Of a stretch of 64,000 bases of DNA, positions 18,101-27,910 are shown one piece after another (positions within the stretch are counted from its first letter, which is position 1; the number at the start of each line of letters is the position of its first letter). The notes under the pieces are model-generated. The model was given only the letters and a program-made list of their open reading frames with translations, did no database searches and had not been told where the DNA came from. The position numbers and the translations under genes are program-made. The stretch is from Sulfurimonas sp. GTDB lineage: Bacteria; Campylobacterota; Campylobacteria; Campylobacterales; Sulfurimonadaceae. The DNA lies in NCBI RefSeq assembly GCF_029027405.1, contig NZ_CP093396.1:434001-498000 (forward strand), read 5' to 3'.

Positions 18101-19025
18101 TGAACAATTGGATAAAATTTTTGGAGAGTTTGAGCAAACTGATGGGCAGGACTCTCGTAAATACGGGGGAACAGGTTTAGGACTCAGTATTTCTAAAAGG
18201 TTATGCAGTATGATGAATGGAGATATGTCTGTGAAGAGTATACTTGGAAATGGGAGTACCTTTCGCATAAGTTTTCATAGCATTGATATAGCTTCGGTTA
18301 TTAAGGATAAAGAGAGAAAAAAGAAAAGTTCTCAAGATAAAAAAGAGATAATTTTCAAAAAAGCAAAAATTTTGGTAGTTGATGATGTTGAAGATAATCG
18401 TGAACTAATAAAAAGAAATTTTGAAGATACGAAGATAGAGATTATAACAGCAAATGATGGATTAGAAGCTATAAAGATGTATAAGTTGACTCAACCAGAT
18501 TTGATACTTATGGATATAAGAATGCCAAATATGGATGGATATGAAGCATCTAATGAGATTAAAAAACTATCTAATATTCCAATAATTGCACTTACTGCAT
18601 CTGTAATGCAAGATGAATATGAAAGAAGTAAACGAGAAAATTTTGATAGTTTTTTAAGAAAACCTATTTTAAAATATAATCTATATAAAGAACTTAGCTT
18701 ATTTTTAGACCATGTAAAAGAAGAACCAATAACACAAGATATACATTTAGAGCTTAGCAGTAAGACTGTTGCTAATATAGATAATATACTAAATATTATT
18801 GAAACTGATATTAGAGTTTTAAGGGATAAGGCAAAAGAGAGTAATAATGTTTCTGATATGAAAGAGTTAGCTGAAAAAACTAAAGAACTAGCATTAAGAT
18901 ATGAAATAGATATTTTAGATCTTTATTCATCGCAATTATTTAGAGCGATAGATTCGTTTGATATTCTTAAGCTAGAGGAGTTGTTAACAGATTTTGATGC
19001 TGTTGCTAAAAAGCTTTCTGCATAA
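15105..19025 (+). CDS. Hybrid sensor histidine kinase with three periplasmic SBP domains (BvgS-like)
   Basis: 1306 residues. I choose the ATG at 15105 because GAGG lies 9 nt upstream and a signal peptide follows ([16 protein letters not shown]); longer frames upstream read through the preceding gene. Three consecutive bacterial family-3 solute-binding domains (about 40-265, 285-525, 545-755), each starting with a WI/YM-x-NP/HP pattern, face the periplasm. A membrane segment (about 757-780), HisKA with H841 (SHEIRTP), HATPase ([19 protein letters not shown]), a receiver with D1137 (LMDIRMP) and a helical Hpt-like tail without a phosphorylatable HxLK follow. The ligand is unknown; the SBP domains suggest amino or organic acids. 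It overlaps the HD-GYP regulator gene, its likely target. Confidence 0.92.
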   Translation: MNLYHFQNYKLVFLTFIFFYTTLFSIENNSFLNEKEKKWIEQNPVVVLGADYSWPPYDFIDKNSKHVGIAADYLSIISKKSGLKFDIKADVWSKILNEAKAGKLDGLACAVSTPGREKFLNFTTPYVQKPLAIIVQENRNNIKNIDDLNGKIVTINKGSYLHEWLKKNYPKIKFLLTTSNYQSLEKVSVSQADAYIGNIAVTTYIMKENHLLNLKIVNNVPNMDSKASIAIDKKNKILFSIMEKTLKNITFKERKKITKKWFDTSQNKTKERIKFTADEKKYMKNHPMIRVGVAPDWPPFNFIDNNGKYAGIANDYLTLITKKTGLKFEFIVDEWNNNLEKIKNKKIDLLDALFKDDKRQKYMKFSKSYLEVLDYFYIRDDLNITTLEDLNGKRVAIPKGYAHADAIRKEFPKIKIITVASFSESVDAVLENRADMLFDTQIALSYKLEQDGIRNIIPFKSYRKHGLMQIHMSSYKGNDILISIMNKGLDSITKEEKNAIYNRWVSTQSSNDIKIASPLVLSEEEQLWIKEHPFVSYSEVNWEPMSIIQNNTMTGIMKEYLNKITASTGIKFRYRKTSSWSEVVDMFKTGEIDIIPGVGESDFVSKLGLTSDIYANFPFVLVTKNSKSFISDISELEGKSIAAPKYWTSYNYLKEQKPNIKVVATKDIFEALDMVKDGKVDAFLGHKAIGMHYVGKYYVSNLHIAGKVNYDFNHKMLLQKNDKILLSIVNKVFQSMSETEHLDIKNKWLQIEVIEAKDYVLLYQIAILLLLGIIGTFYWNRKLSNEIKERKSIEAELELKNKRLNKILKINDKQQEELLKAKESAELANKSKSEFLANMSHEIRTPMNAIMGFSELLSEQISEPRLKTYTKIIQKASNSLLTLINDILDLSKIEAGKLEINKSATDVYSLSDEISSIFSISIQKKNLDFFIDIDKSIPESLLLDEVRVRQILLNIIGNAVKFTEEGFVKFSVKSYNHNDSLSKVDLEFTIEDSGVGIPPEQLDKIFGEFEQTDGQDSRKYGGTGLGLSISKRLCSMMNGDMSVKSILGNGSTFRISFHSIDIASVIKDKERKKKSSQDKKEIIFKKAKILVVDDVEDNRELIKRNFEDTKIEIITANDGLEAIKMYKLTQPDLILMDIRMPNMDGYEASNEIKKLSNIPIIALTASVMQDEYERSKRENFDSFLRKPILKYNLYKELSLFLDHVKEEPITQDIHLELSSKTVANIDNILNIIETDIRVLRDKAKESNNVSDMKELAEKTKELALRYEIDILDLYSSQLFRAIDSFDILKLEELLTDFDAVAKKLSA

Positions 19026-20280
19026 TATTATAAAAAAAATATAAAAAAAATATAATAGATTCACAAAGTAAAATAAACATGAAAGGTCTTTTATAGATGG
19101 ATGTTAATGAAAGTCCTATATGAAAAATAATCCATATAATACTTAAATGTATAGGTTCATTACCATTAGATAGGTTTATCAAGTTAAGTAGTAATGGGTC
19201 AAATATATCCCCTTGACTAACTAGATGCAAAACAATACTAAGTGGATAAAAAATACTAAAAAGTGATGTCCACAGAATAGATAGTGGATGATAGATGCTA
19301 AAGTTTCCAAATATTGATAAAGAAAAAGGTAACATCAATAGATAAACCCAAAAAGGTACTAAGATGAATTGCCAGATTTTGCTTAGATGCTTAAAGTGAA
19401 TTAGAAATAAAAAGATATAAAATACACCACTTACAGATAGCCAAAAGCCAAGAGCGAAAAAGAGTTTTGGTGCAAAAGATAAGATTAAAATAATTGTTAA
19501 AGCTAATGTTTGCATCGAGATGATTTTTATACCTCTGTCAAAAAGTGTAAATCCTACAAGAAGCATAACAAAAGAGCGAAGTAAAGAGGGAGGATAATCT
19601 AAAAACAGAAGATAAAAAAATAAAAAAGATGCAACTAAAATAAAAAGATGAGTTTTAGAGTTTGTGTAAGGAAAATATATGTTTTGAAAAAAGGTATAAA
19701 TAGGGCGAAATAAGAAAAAGAGCAGGGCACTTAAAACTCCTAAATGAAAACCACTAATAGCTAGAAGATGTGATACCCCAAGAGTTGAAAAAGTAGTTTG
19801 TAATTCTTTACTTAAAGCTGAAGCACTATATAGGGCTTGATACATATTTGCTATATTTTCATCTTTATGTTTAGATGCTAAAAAAGAATTTAACTTTTGT
19901 TTTAAAGTTTCTTCTTCATCGATAGAGATGATTTTGCTAAAGGCATAAAAACCTGTGAGATATTTGTAAAAGCTTAACTCTTTTGTCCAAATTTCAAGAT
20001 GAAGTTTTTTACCTTTAGCTTCTTTAAATTTTTTATTTGCACTTGTGTAAAAAGTAGTTCCATTGTCACTTTTTAATTTTAAGACCTGATACTCTTTGGT
20101 GCCTTTGGTTTTTGCATACTGTTTTAAAACTCTAGCATCTATAAGTACAGAATCAAATCTTGTTAATTTTTTATACTCTTGGAAGTTTATGAGTAGGGAA
20201 TAGCTGAGGATTAAAAGACAAAAAAGTAAAAAGGAGAAGAACTCTTTTTTATTAAAAAGTTCAATTCTCTCTAATGCCAT
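19006..20280 (-). CDS. comEC: ComEC/Rec2-family DNA-uptake channel, short form
   Basis: 424 residues. An N-terminal membrane helix and a small soluble OB-like region (about 40-130) are followed by the multi-helix competence domain with the signature [14 protein letters not shown]. The C-terminal metallo-beta-lactamase domain of full-length ComEC is absent, as in Helicobacter and relatives. It would carry single-stranded DNA across the inner membrane during transformation. Start and dnaB stop overlap as TAATG, so it is translationally coupled to dnaB; its end overlaps the hybrid kinase by 20 bp. Confidence 0.88.
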   Translation of the reverse strand: MALERIELFNKKEFFSFLLFCLLILSYSLLINFQEYKKLTRFDSVLIDARVLKQYAKTKGTKEYQVLKLKSDNGTTFYTSANKKFKEAKGKKLHLEIWTKELSFYKYLTGFYAFSKIISIDEEETLKQKLNSFLASKHKDENIANMYQALYSASALSKELQTTFSTLGVSHLLAISGFHLGVLSALLFFLFRPIYTFFQNIYFPYTNSKTHLFILVASFLFFYLLFLDYPPSLLRSFVMLLVGFTLFDRGIKIISMQTLALTIILILSFAPKLFFALGFWLSVSGVFYIFLFLIHFKHLSKIWQFILVPFWVYLLMLPFSLSIFGNFSIYHPLSILWTSLFSIFYPLSIVLHLVSQGDIFDPLLLNLINLSNGNEPIHLSIIWIIFHIGLSLTSIYKRPFMFILLCESIIFFLYFFYNIMQKAF

Positions 20281-21731
20281 TAGATAGGTGTCATTGAAAT
20301 AGAATTATTTCCGATATTAATATTTGCAGAACGAGTATCAACATTTTCATAACTTGTTTCAACTCCTGCTGAAAACTTAGGAGCATCTACAAAGCGAGTC
20401 AGCTTTTTTTGAAAAACAAGTTTTACATGTCCTGTTGGACCATTTCTCTGTTTTCCTATTATGATTTCAGCATCTTCTTCATCTTTTTCTACATACTCAG
20501 ATATAAACTCCTTGCCTTCACTTTTCGCAGCTTTTTCTCTCTCTTTTTCTTCTTTATAAAGATAAACATCATCACGATAAACAAAAAGAATAATATCTGC
20601 ATCTTGCTCAATAGAACCAGACTCACGAATATCGCTCAGCATAGGTCGTTTGTCATTTCTAGCCTCAAGACCACGGTTAAGTTGAGAAAGTGCGACTATG
20701 GGCATATCTAACTCACGAGCGAGCATTTTTAAACCACGAGATATTTCAGAAACTTGTAAATGTCTATCTTGTGTTCCGACACCACTCATAATTTGTAAAT
20801 AATCAATGACTGCTATTTCTATTTCTGGGTGCTGGTTTTTTAGTTTTCTAAGTTTTGAACGAAGTTGATTTATATTTATACTTCCTTGGTCATCAACAAA
20901 TAGTTTGGCACTATTCATTTTATCTATCGCACCATGAAGTGAACTCCATTGTTCATCGTTCATATCACCAAGACGTAGTTGGGTAAGAGGTATAGATGTT
21001 TGAATACTAAGAAGCCTTAACATAAGTTGTTCTGCTGGCATCTCTAAAGAAAAGAAGGCAACACCTTTACCCTGAGTTATAAGAGAATTTACTGTGTTAA
21101 GAACAAATGAAGTTTTCCCCATAGCAGGTCTTGCAGCGATGATAACTAAGTCACCTTTACCAAACCCAGTTGTCATCTTATTTAGTTCATGAAAACCTGT
21201 ATCTACTCCTACAAGAACACTATTCCCTCTGTCTTTCATCTCTTGTATGTATGCCATTGTGTCAAAGGTCATTTTAGGAGAGTCTTTAAAATCACTTGTT
21301 TGGTTGTCTTGAGTTATTTCATAAAGTTTTTTTTCAACAATATCAATAACTTCAGCAGATGGAAGTTCTTCTTCAACGGTAACTCTTTTTATCTCTGTTG
21401 TAAGTGTGAGCAGGTGACGCTTTAAAGACTTGTCTTTGATTTCATCAACATAAGCTTTTGTGTTTGAGATAGGGTTTGCAGACAAAATCTCAAGCATAAC
21501 TTGTTCATCAAATTTTTTGATTTTTATGAGTTCTTTTTTTATAAACTCTTCATCAATAGGTTGGTCTTTTTGCATTAAAGTATTCATGGCTAAAAATATA
21601 TCTCTATGAGCTGGTAAGTAAAAATCATCTTCGTTTAAGGCTACGCTTAAGTCATCAAACTGCTGAGGTTCAAAGACTATGGAACTTAAAATACTTCTTT
21701 CAAAGGCTAAGTTATATAGGTTATCTTGCAA
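20280..21731 (-). CDS. dnaB: Replicative DNA helicase DnaB
   Basis: 483 residues with TTG start and AAAGGG Shine-Dalgarno. The N-terminal DnaG/DnaC-interaction domain (1-150) is followed by the RecA-like core with Walker A ARPAMGKTSF, the LSQLNRGLEAR loop and the DIRESGSIEQDADIILFVYRD segment. It unwinds DNA at the replication fork. First gene of dnaB-comEC. Confidence 0.97.
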   Translation of the reverse strand: MQDNLYNLAFERSILSSIVFEPQQFDDLSVALNEDDFYLPAHRDIFLAMNTLMQKDQPIDEEFIKKELIKIKKFDEQVMLEILSANPISNTKAYVDEIKDKSLKRHLLTLTTEIKRVTVEEELPSAEVIDIVEKKLYEITQDNQTSDFKDSPKMTFDTMAYIQEMKDRGNSVLVGVDTGFHELNKMTTGFGKGDLVIIAARPAMGKTSFVLNTVNSLITQGKGVAFFSLEMPAEQLMLRLLSIQTSIPLTQLRLGDMNDEQWSSLHGAIDKMNSAKLFVDDQGSININQLRSKLRKLKNQHPEIEIAVIDYLQIMSGVGTQDRHLQVSEISRGLKMLARELDMPIVALSQLNRGLEARNDKRPMLSDIRESGSIEQDADIILFVYRDDVYLYKEEKEREKAAKSEGKEFISEYVEKDEEDAEIIIGKQRNGPTGHVKLVFQKKLTRFVDAPKFSAGVETSYENVDTRSANINIGNNSISMTPI

Positions 21732-21819
21732 AGTTTCCCTTTTTAATTATTAAAGTAATTTTAGCATAAATGGGTTAAATCTGATATAATTTTAAATATT
21801 TAGAAAGTAGGAATATTTA

Positions 21820-22536
21820 GTGTTTTTAAAAAAGCAAGAAGAATTTAATAATGCAATGCAAAAGTATCATCAAAATAAATTTTATCAGCATGTATATACC
21901 TTTGTTTCAGTCGTAAATATAGGTTTAGAAGTTATTTTATTATATATTTTATTTACACTTAATATTTCATGGTTTTGGATGCTTCCTGTATTTTTAATTG
22001 CTTATTTTTCAACAGATTTTTTAAATGGTTTTGTACATTTATATATGGATAATAATGACAATTACAACTCTTTCGCGGGAGTTTTTATAGCTAGGTTTCA
22101 TCTGCATCATAAAACACCAACATATAAAAACAAGAATGTATTTGTTATTTATTTTAATGAATCAGGTTCAAAATTTTGGTTAGTGCCTTATCTTATTGTG
22201 GTGCTTTTTCTTAGCACTTTAGATATAAATCATATTTTCTTAACAGTATTAATTTTAGTTGGAATATTATCATCATTTGCGGAAGTATCACACTACTTAT
22301 GTCATAACTCTAAATCTAAAATAGTTTTATTCTTACAAAAAATAGGATTGCTTTTATCTATGAATCATCACGAGCGTCATCATATGGAAGATAATAATAG
22401 ATATGCTTTTTTAAATGGTATGAGTGATTTTATTTTGGATAAAATAGCTAAAATTTTTTATGGTGGATATAAAGATAATTTGGACAAACATTATGAGATG
22501 TATCGAGAAGAAGATACTTCTAATCGTTCCTCTTAG
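21820..22536 (+). CDS. CarF/Kua/FAD4-type lipid desaturase
   Basis: 238 residues, GTG start after AGTAGGAA. Two to four membrane helices enclose four histidine motifs: FVHLYMD (H73), RFHLHHKTP (H94, H96, H97), SHYLCH (H158, H162) and NHHERHH (H183-H188). The order and spacing match the family of myxobacterial CarF, animal PEDS1 (plasmanylethanolamine desaturase) and plant FAD4, which share a di-iron site. Those enzymes introduce a vinyl-ether bond or a trans double bond in glycerophospholipids. Which reaction occurs here cannot be told. It stands alone and overlaps the convergent ispG by 17 bp. Confidence 0.8.
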   Translation: MFLKKQEEFNNAMQKYHQNKFYQHVYTFVSVVNIGLEVILLYILFTLNISWFWMLPVFLIAYFSTDFLNGFVHLYMDNNDNYNSFAGVFIARFHLHHKTPTYKNKNVFVIYFNESGSKFWLVPYLIVVLFLSTLDINHIFLTVLILVGILSSFAEVSHYLCHNSKSKIVLFLQKIGLLLSMNHHERHHMEDNNRYAFLNGMSDFILDKIAKIFYGGYKDNLDKHYEMYREEDTSNRSS

Positions 22537-23581
22537 CCATATTCTCAACTTCGTCTACAAACCTATCAACAAGTTCACTCTCATTTAGATTTGCGACAAC
22601 TTTGCCTTTAACCATTACAAGACCTTTACCTTTTCCATATGCTATGGCTACATCAGCGTGAGCGGCTTCTCCTATGGCATTTACGACACATCCCATTACC
22701 GAAACATTTAGAGGTGCTTTTATATGTGCGGTTCTTTTTTCTATCTCAGCGACGGCACTAACTAGGTCAGCTTCGATTCGTCCACAAGTTGGACAAGAAA
22801 TGATGTTAAGACCATCTGGCATCGCTCCACTATCTTTTAAAATTGCGCGAGCAACATTTATCTCTTCTTCGAGTTCACCTGTGATACTTACACGCATAGT
22901 ATCGCCAATACCATCGAGTAAAAGTGTTCCAAGACCGATAGAACTTTTTACAGTTGCATGAAAAAGAGTTCCAGCTTCTGTTACTCCAAGATGAAAAGGG
23001 TAGTTATTTTTTGGACGCAACATTCTGTAGGCATCTACCGTTCTTTGTACATCACTAGCTTTTAGTGATATTTTTATATCGCTAAAGCCTAAATCTTCTA
23101 AATATTTTATGTTGTACTCAGCAGATGCAACCATTCCTTCCGCTGTTTGTCCATATTTATTATTAAATTCTTTTTCTAAACTTCCAGAATTTACACCGAT
23201 ACGAATAGGTATATTTCTTTGTTGACAAGCTTTTACAACTTCGGCTACTTTTTCTTTTGAGCCAATGTTGCCAGGGTTTATGCGGATGCAGTCAACAACT
23301 TCAGCAGCTATAAGAGCAAGTTTATGGTTAAAATGAATATCTGCAACAAGAGGAAGTTCAATCTGCTCTTTAATAGATTTAAGTGCAAGTGCATCTGCCA
23401 TATCAGGAACAGCACAACGAACAATATCGCAACCTGCAAAGTGAAGTCTTTTTATCTGCTCAACTGTAGATGCTATGTCAGCAGTTTTTGAGTATGTCAT
23501 AGATTGTGTACTTATTGGTGCATCTCCACCAACTGCTACATTTCCGACAAATATTTTTTTAGTTTGGACTCTTTTTATCAT
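22520..23581 (-). CDS. ispG: (E)-4-hydroxy-3-methylbut-2-enyl-diphosphate synthase
   Basis: 353 residues. IspG (GcpE) carries out the penultimate step of the MEP isoprenoid pathway using a [4Fe-4S] cluster. The TIM-barrel N terminus ([22 protein letters not shown]) and the cluster ligands SCPTCGR and [10 protein letters not shown] are present. It is monocistronic and convergent with the desaturase gene. Confidence 0.97.
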   Translation of the reverse strand: MIKRVQTKKIFVGNVAVGGDAPISTQSMTYSKTADIASTVEQIKRLHFAGCDIVRCAVPDMADALALKSIKEQIELPLVADIHFNHKLALIAAEVVDCIRINPGNIGSKEKVAEVVKACQQRNIPIRIGVNSGSLEKEFNNKYGQTAEGMVASAEYNIKYLEDLGFSDIKISLKASDVQRTVDAYRMLRPKNNYPFHLGVTEAGTLFHATVKSSIGLGTLLLDGIGDTMRVSITGELEEEINVARAILKDSGAMPDGLNIISCPTCGRIEADLVSAVAEIEKRTAHIKAPLNVSVMGCVVNAIGEAAHADVAIAYGKGKGLVMVKGKVVANLNESELVDRFVDEVENMAKRND

Positions 23582-23637
23582 AAAGTGATTTTAGCTTGTT
23601 TGGGATAAAGAAGTGCTTTAGTGTTATTTTAGGATGA

Positions 23638-23660
23638 GTTCCCAAGTAAAACTTGGGAAC
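23638..23660. terminator. Perfect hairpin downstream of the TonB receptor gene
   Basis: GTTCCCAAGT-AAA-ACTTGGGAAC, a 10-bp perfect stem 15 bp past the receptor stop (minus strand). It lacks a U-run. The GTTCCC...GGGAAC ends are also typical of REP-type palindromes, so it may be a dispersed repeat used as a terminator. Confidence 0.6.
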
Positions 23661-23675
23661 AATATAGTAGAGTTT

Positions 23676-25667
23676 TTAGAACTTAAAAGTTAAGTTAGTG
23701 TAGATGTATCTTCCTGGTTCATTAAGAAGCATGATATCTATTGCACCACCAGCTACTAAAGTTAAATCGGCATAAGTATTACTCTGTGCATAAGTTTCAT
23801 CAAGTAAGTTATTAATACCAAGAGTAAAATCAAAGTTTTTATTAACAGCATGTTTTACTTTTAGGTTAAGTACAGCCCATGAACCTAATTCTTGTTCACC
23901 ATTGTCTGAGTCATAATTACTCCAAGTATCAGATGCTTGCACTTCAAGGCTTGCAATTGAGTTGTTTTTATATTCATAATTAAGAGCTACATTTCCTCTA
24001 AGTGGTGCCATATCTGATAAGTCTTTATCAGTTTGTCCCGCTAAAGCTTTATCTTTTTCACCTCTTTTATATGATACGCCAGCATCTACAGTAACAGTAT
24101 CAGTTGCATAAACAGAAGCACTTAACTCTGCTCCATAAACTGTTGCATCTATGTTGTTAAAGTTGTTTTTAGTAACTGCTACATTATTTGCTTGTTTTTG
24201 GTAGTAGATATAGTCACTAAGCATTGAGTAAAAACCTTTGATTTTTAGTTTAAATGCATCGTTATCAGTTTCATATCCAAAGTCAACTTCTCTATTTGTT
24301 GTTTGTTCTAGCTCTGGAGTACCAACTTGATTTGGACCTTTTCTAAAGTATAACTCTCTAGCATCTGGAACACGAGAAGCTTGACCAAAACCTAAAAATA
24401 TTTTATTGTCTTTGTTTAGGTTATATGCAGTGAAAATATTTGCATTTAGTGCTGAATAATTTTGAGTATCACCATTAGCATCTTCTGATTTTAGCTCAGT
24501 TGAGTCATATCTAGCACCAAGAGAAACATTGAAAGCACCATAGGCTTTTTCTACTTTTGCAAAGATAGCCATATTTGTAGTAGTAGTATCTGCGATACTA
24601 GTTCCTTTAGTTGCTCCATTGTTATTGTTGATATAGTGACCTTTCCAAGTTCTCTCACTACCATCTAATCCAACTAAAAGTTTATGATTAGCAATGTCAA
24701 AACTGTTTTTAAGTTTTATACCTTGCATAGTAGTTTTCATGTGGTTAGTAGTGTTTGTCATGCCTCCTAAACCTGCATTTCTATACTCTGTACTCATTGG
24801 ATGGTCAACATCAGAGTAGTAGTACTGTAGATTTACATTTTTATATATATCATTTACACTATCAACATTGTACTCTACGCTATAGACATTTGAATCATCT
24901 CTAATAGCATCCATTGGAGTGTTTGGATAAAGAACATCACTACTTCTGTTAGCAGTGTAACTTAAACGAAGTTCTTGATCTTGAGCAGTAGTGATGAAAG
25001 CTTTAGACATAATAGAATCTTTTTTATATGCTCTCATATCTTCATATTTAGTTTGATATTTATTTCCATTTACTGAAGCATTCTTTTTAGTTTGTTGTGA
25101 AAGAGTATCTCCATTACCATCTTTGTATTGGTCACTTGATTCACTAGAACCACTTACTAAAACACGGATAATATCATTACCACCACTTAGTGTAACGCCA
25201 ACTTTTGTATAGTTAAAACTACCATAACCAAGATTTACTTCACCATGAAGTTTTTGCGTAGGAGCTTTAGTTTTGATTTTTATACCACCACTCATAGTTC
25301 CAAAAGTCTCAACATCGTAAGGACCTTCTATAACTTCTATTGTTTCGATTTGATTTGCAAGTACATGAGAAACAGGTGGATCCATTCTGTTGGGACATGC
25401 TCCGCAAACTTTTGTTCCATCAACTTCAACTGAGATGTTATCTCTTTTTTGACCGCGAATATAAACATCATTTGCGATACCACTACGACGGTTCATATCT
25501 ATACTTGGCACATTTGTGCTTAGTGCTTGAGCTAAATCTGCTGATACTTGAGCATTTTGGCTAACTTGTGTGATTACTGTTGATTCTACATTAATTGGAG
25601 CTAGTTGAACTTCGCTTGCATAAAGAGAAGCCACAGCAACTAATGAAAGAGGTATAATTTTATTCAT
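23676..25667 (-). CDS. TonB-dependent outer membrane receptor, OprC/NosA-like (copper)
   Basis: 663 residues. Signal peptide (cleavage near SLYAS), plug domain (about 30-135), then a beta-barrel ending in a terminal aromatic residue (LTFKF). The plug contains ACPNRMDPP, a CxxxM pair at C91/M95, and the barrel has VDHPMST, an HxM pair at H289/M291. CxxxM plus HxM is the copper-binding set described for Pseudomonas OprC, so copper uptake is a reasoned inference. Copper supply would matter for nitrous oxide reductase or cytochrome oxidases. Its own hairpin terminator follows; AAGG precedes the ATG. Confidence 0.85.
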   Translation of the reverse strand: MNKIIPLSLVAVASLYASEVQLAPINVESTVITQVSQNAQVSADLAQALSTNVPSIDMNRRSGIANDVYIRGQKRDNISVEVDGTKVCGACPNRMDPPVSHVLANQIETIEVIEGPYDVETFGTMSGGIKIKTKAPTQKLHGEVNLGYGSFNYTKVGVTLSGGNDIIRVLVSGSSESSDQYKDGNGDTLSQQTKKNASVNGNKYQTKYEDMRAYKKDSIMSKAFITTAQDQELRLSYTANRSSDVLYPNTPMDAIRDDSNVYSVEYNVDSVNDIYKNVNLQYYYSDVDHPMSTEYRNAGLGGMTNTTNHMKTTMQGIKLKNSFDIANHKLLVGLDGSERTWKGHYINNNNGATKGTSIADTTTTNMAIFAKVEKAYGAFNVSLGARYDSTELKSEDANGDTQNYSALNANIFTAYNLNKDNKIFLGFGQASRVPDARELYFRKGPNQVGTPELEQTTNREVDFGYETDNDAFKLKIKGFYSMLSDYIYYQKQANNVAVTKNNFNNIDATVYGAELSASVYATDTVTVDAGVSYKRGEKDKALAGQTDKDLSDMAPLRGNVALNYEYKNNSIASLEVQASDTWSNYDSDNGEQELGSWAVLNLKVKHAVNKNFDFTLGINNLLDETYAQSNTYADLTLVAGGAIDIMLLNEPGRYIYTNLTFKF

Positions 25668-25749
25668 CTAAAAACCTTAAAATTTAAATTTTCTAATGAT
25701 ATAAAAATAGCGTTACGAAAGTGTTAATTTATTTTTTATACTATTGTGT

Positions 25750-25914
25750 ATGAGTAATATCCAAAAAATAAAAAAAGTAGTTTTAATAGCCATAGGTTTT
25801 GGTCTTGCGACCTATTTGATAATGAGTGGCTCGGCGATGTTAGATAAAGAGGAAAAAGCTTCTTTAGTTGAGGTTAATTCCACTAGCGAAGTTCATAGTA
25901 ACACAGTGAAGTGA
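25750..25914 (+). CDS. Possible small single-pass membrane protein
   Basis: 54 residues from ATG to TGA: basic N terminus (MSNIQKIKK), one hydrophobic helix (VVLIAIGFGLATYLIMSG), then an acidic tail. It is divergent from the TonB receptor gene (82 bp apart) and its last 51 bp overlap the convergent agmatine deiminase gene. No clear Shine-Dalgarno. The shape is protein-like but the family is not recognised. Confidence 0.4.
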   Translation: MSNIQKIKKVVLIAIGFGLATYLIMSGSAMLDKEEKASLVEVNSTSEVHSNTVK

Positions 25915-26859
25915 ACCATGTTGTTTTATGAGAGTAGAGCAATTGATACCAATGATTTCTCTATTTTTAAAGGTATTTTTAAAAATATCTAAAGCTTCTA
26001 CATCTTGTTTAACTCCATAGGTAGGAACTAAAACAGCACCATTTACAAAAAGAAAGTTTGCATAAGTAGCGGGTAATCTTTTACTATCTTCATAGATAGC
26101 ATCTGTCATTGGAAGTGCGATTAAATTTAGTTTTAGCCTAGATGCAAACTCTTTGAGTTCATCCTCCATCTTTTTTAACTCTTCAAAATGTTCATCCACT
26201 TCATCTTCACATTTAACATACATAATAGTCTTAGCATCTACAAATCTTGCAAGTGTATCTACATGTGAGTCGGTATCATCACCTGCTAAATAACCATGAT
26301 TTAAATATAAAATTTCACTTGCTCCAAACTCATTTTTCAGTTTTTTAGTTATTTCATTTTTACTCATTTTTGGATTTCTATTTTTATTTAACATACAAGT
26401 TGAGGTAGTAAGAATTAAGCCGTCACCATTACTCTCAATCGCTCCACCTTCTAAAACAAAGTCTATTGTTTGCATCTGAGCTTTGTAATATTTTTTTATA
26501 TCTCTACTTAAAAGATTATCTTTTTCAAACTCAAACTTTTCTCCCCAAGCATTAAAAGTGAAGTTAAGAAGTTTTACTTCATTTGAATCTTTGATAGATA
26601 AAGCAGAACAATCTCTTGCCCAAGTATCATTACTTTCATACTCTACGAAAAAAAGATTATCATTTTTGTCAAAAAACTCTTTTACGGCTCTTAGATTTCC
26701 ACATATTACTAAACATTTTTGGTACTTTATAATAGAGTTGATTATGTTTATAAAAGTGTTTTGAGCCTCATCTAAACACTCTATCCAATCAGTTTTTTTA
26801 TGAGGAAAGATTACTTGAGTAAAACTTTGCTCCCCAAATTCTGCGATTAAGTGTTTCAT
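25864..26859 (-). CDS. aguA: Agmatine deiminase (peptidyl-arginine deiminase family)
   Basis: 331 residues. It converts agmatine to N-carbamoylputrescine plus ammonia, feeding polyamine synthesis. The guanidino-group enzyme residues are visible: WARDCSAL, LEGGAIESNGDG, DDTDSHVDTLARF and the catalytic cysteine C319 in GSLHCVTMN. The start is back-to-back with alanine racemase, sharing a very short intergenic space. Confidence 0.9.
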   Translation of the reverse strand: MKHLIAEFGEQSFTQVIFPHKKTDWIECLDEAQNTFINIINSIIKYQKCLVICGNLRAVKEFFDKNDNLFFVEYESNDTWARDCSALSIKDSNEVKLLNFTFNAWGEKFEFEKDNLLSRDIKKYYKAQMQTIDFVLEGGAIESNGDGLILTTSTCMLNKNRNPKMSKNEITKKLKNEFGASEILYLNHGYLAGDDTDSHVDTLARFVDAKTIMYVKCEDEVDEHFEELKKMEDELKEFASRLKLNLIALPMTDAIYEDSKRLPATYANFLFVNGAVLVPTYGVKQDVEALDIFKNTFKNREIIGINCSTLIKQHGSLHCVTMNFASGINLN

Positions 26860-26863
26860 AGTG

Positions 26864-26869
26864 TATAAT
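26864..26869 (+). promoter_or_regulatory. -10 box of alr, placing the start site at its ATG
   Basis: TATAAT followed by exactly 6 nt and the ATG at 26876. Transcription would begin at or next to the start codon, so the mRNA may be leaderless. There is no Shine-Dalgarno before the ATG, which agrees. Confidence 0.5.
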
Positions 26870-26875
26870 TCCTTT

Positions 26876-27877
26876 ATGGCTTACATAACTTTAAATAAAA
26901 ATAATTTTTTTAATAACCTTGATATTATCACAAATCATGCTAAAAGCAAAGATAAAGTAGCGATAGTTTTAAAAGACAACGCTTACGGACATGGACTTCT
27001 TGAAATAGCATCTATGGCTAAAGAATATGGCATAAAAAAAGCAGTTGTTCGCTCTGAAATAGAAGCAAAAAAAATAGAGAAGTTTTTTGAATATATTTTA
27101 GTTTTAGCGGATTATCCATCAGAAGTAAATGATAAAATAAGATATACAATTAACGATATAAATTCAATTGGGAAGTTTACAAAAGGAACTAAAGTAGAGC
27201 TAAAAGTTGATTCAGGGATGCATAGAAATGGCATAGATAAAAGTGAATTAAAACTAGCATTTTTAAAAATAAAAAAAGCAGGGCTTAATTTAGAAGCTGT
27301 TTTTTCGCATCATAGAAGTGCTGATGAGTTAACAAGTGAATGGTTTTGGCAAAACTCTAATTTTAAAAAGATTAAAGCCGAGGCAAAAAAGTTAGCTAAA
27401 GAATTTGGTTTTAACTCACTTAGATTTCATTCAGCAAACTCGGCATCTCTACTTAGAACTTTAGATTTTAATGAAGATATGGCAAGGGTTGGCATCGCTG
27501 TTTATGGTTGTCTAGATGCTAATGAAGAATTATTACCTGTTCTTTGTTTGTACGCAGATAAAATATCTTCAAGAGATGTCAAAAAAGGTCAAAAAGTCGG
27601 CTATGGAGCAACTAAGATAATTGAAAAAGATTGTACCGTTTCAAACTATAACTTTGGTTATGCTGATGGATTTTTTAGAACACTCTCAAACAACTTTACA
27701 ACTCCAGATGCAAAAGAGTTAGTTGGAAGAATATCTATGGATAATAGTTCATTTATTAGTGAAGATGAAAAACTTTTAATTTTTAATGATGCACGAGTTG
27801 TTGCTCCATTGGTAGGAACTATATCTTATGAAATATTAACATCTTTAAAAGCAGATTTAAAAAGAGAGATAACTTAA
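26876..27877 (+). CDS. alr: Alanine racemase
   Basis: 333 residues from the ATG at 26876; a GTG at 26861 would add five residues but overlaps the -10 box. PLP-dependent interconversion of L- and D-alanine for peptidoglycan. The PLP lysine lies in VLKDNAYGHG, the substrate loop in VDSGMHRNGI, and the second catalytic tyrosine in VGYGATKI. The stop codon is the first three bases of a 25-bp direct repeat that duplicates the end of the nlpC/p60 gene 1.85 kb away. Confidence 0.92.
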   Translation: MAYITLNKNNFFNNLDIITNHAKSKDKVAIVLKDNAYGHGLLEIASMAKEYGIKKAVVRSEIEAKKIEKFFEYILVLADYPSEVNDKIRYTINDINSIGKFTKGTKVELKVDSGMHRNGIDKSELKLAFLKIKKAGLNLEAVFSHHRSADELTSEWFWQNSNFKKIKAEAKKLAKEFGFNSLRFHSANSASLLRTLDFNEDMARVGIAVYGCLDANEELLPVLCLYADKISSRDVKKGQKVGYGATKIIEKDCTVSNYNFGYADGFFRTLSNNFTTPDAKELVGRISMDNSSFISEDEKLLIFNDARVVAPLVGTISYEILTSLKADLKREIT

Positions 27878-27899
27878 GGTAAAATCCTGCTACTCTGCC
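27875..27899. repeat. Left 25-bp direct repeat of the 27.9-29.7 kb islet
   Basis: Starts with TAAGGTAAAATCCT and ends with TGCC; 23 of 25 bases match 29726-29750. Read on the minus strand it is a detached copy of the last codons of the NlpC/P60 gene (WQSSRILP then stop). It begins at the alr stop codon. Confidence 0.8.
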
Positions 27900-27910
27900 T
27901 TGTTAGCAGT

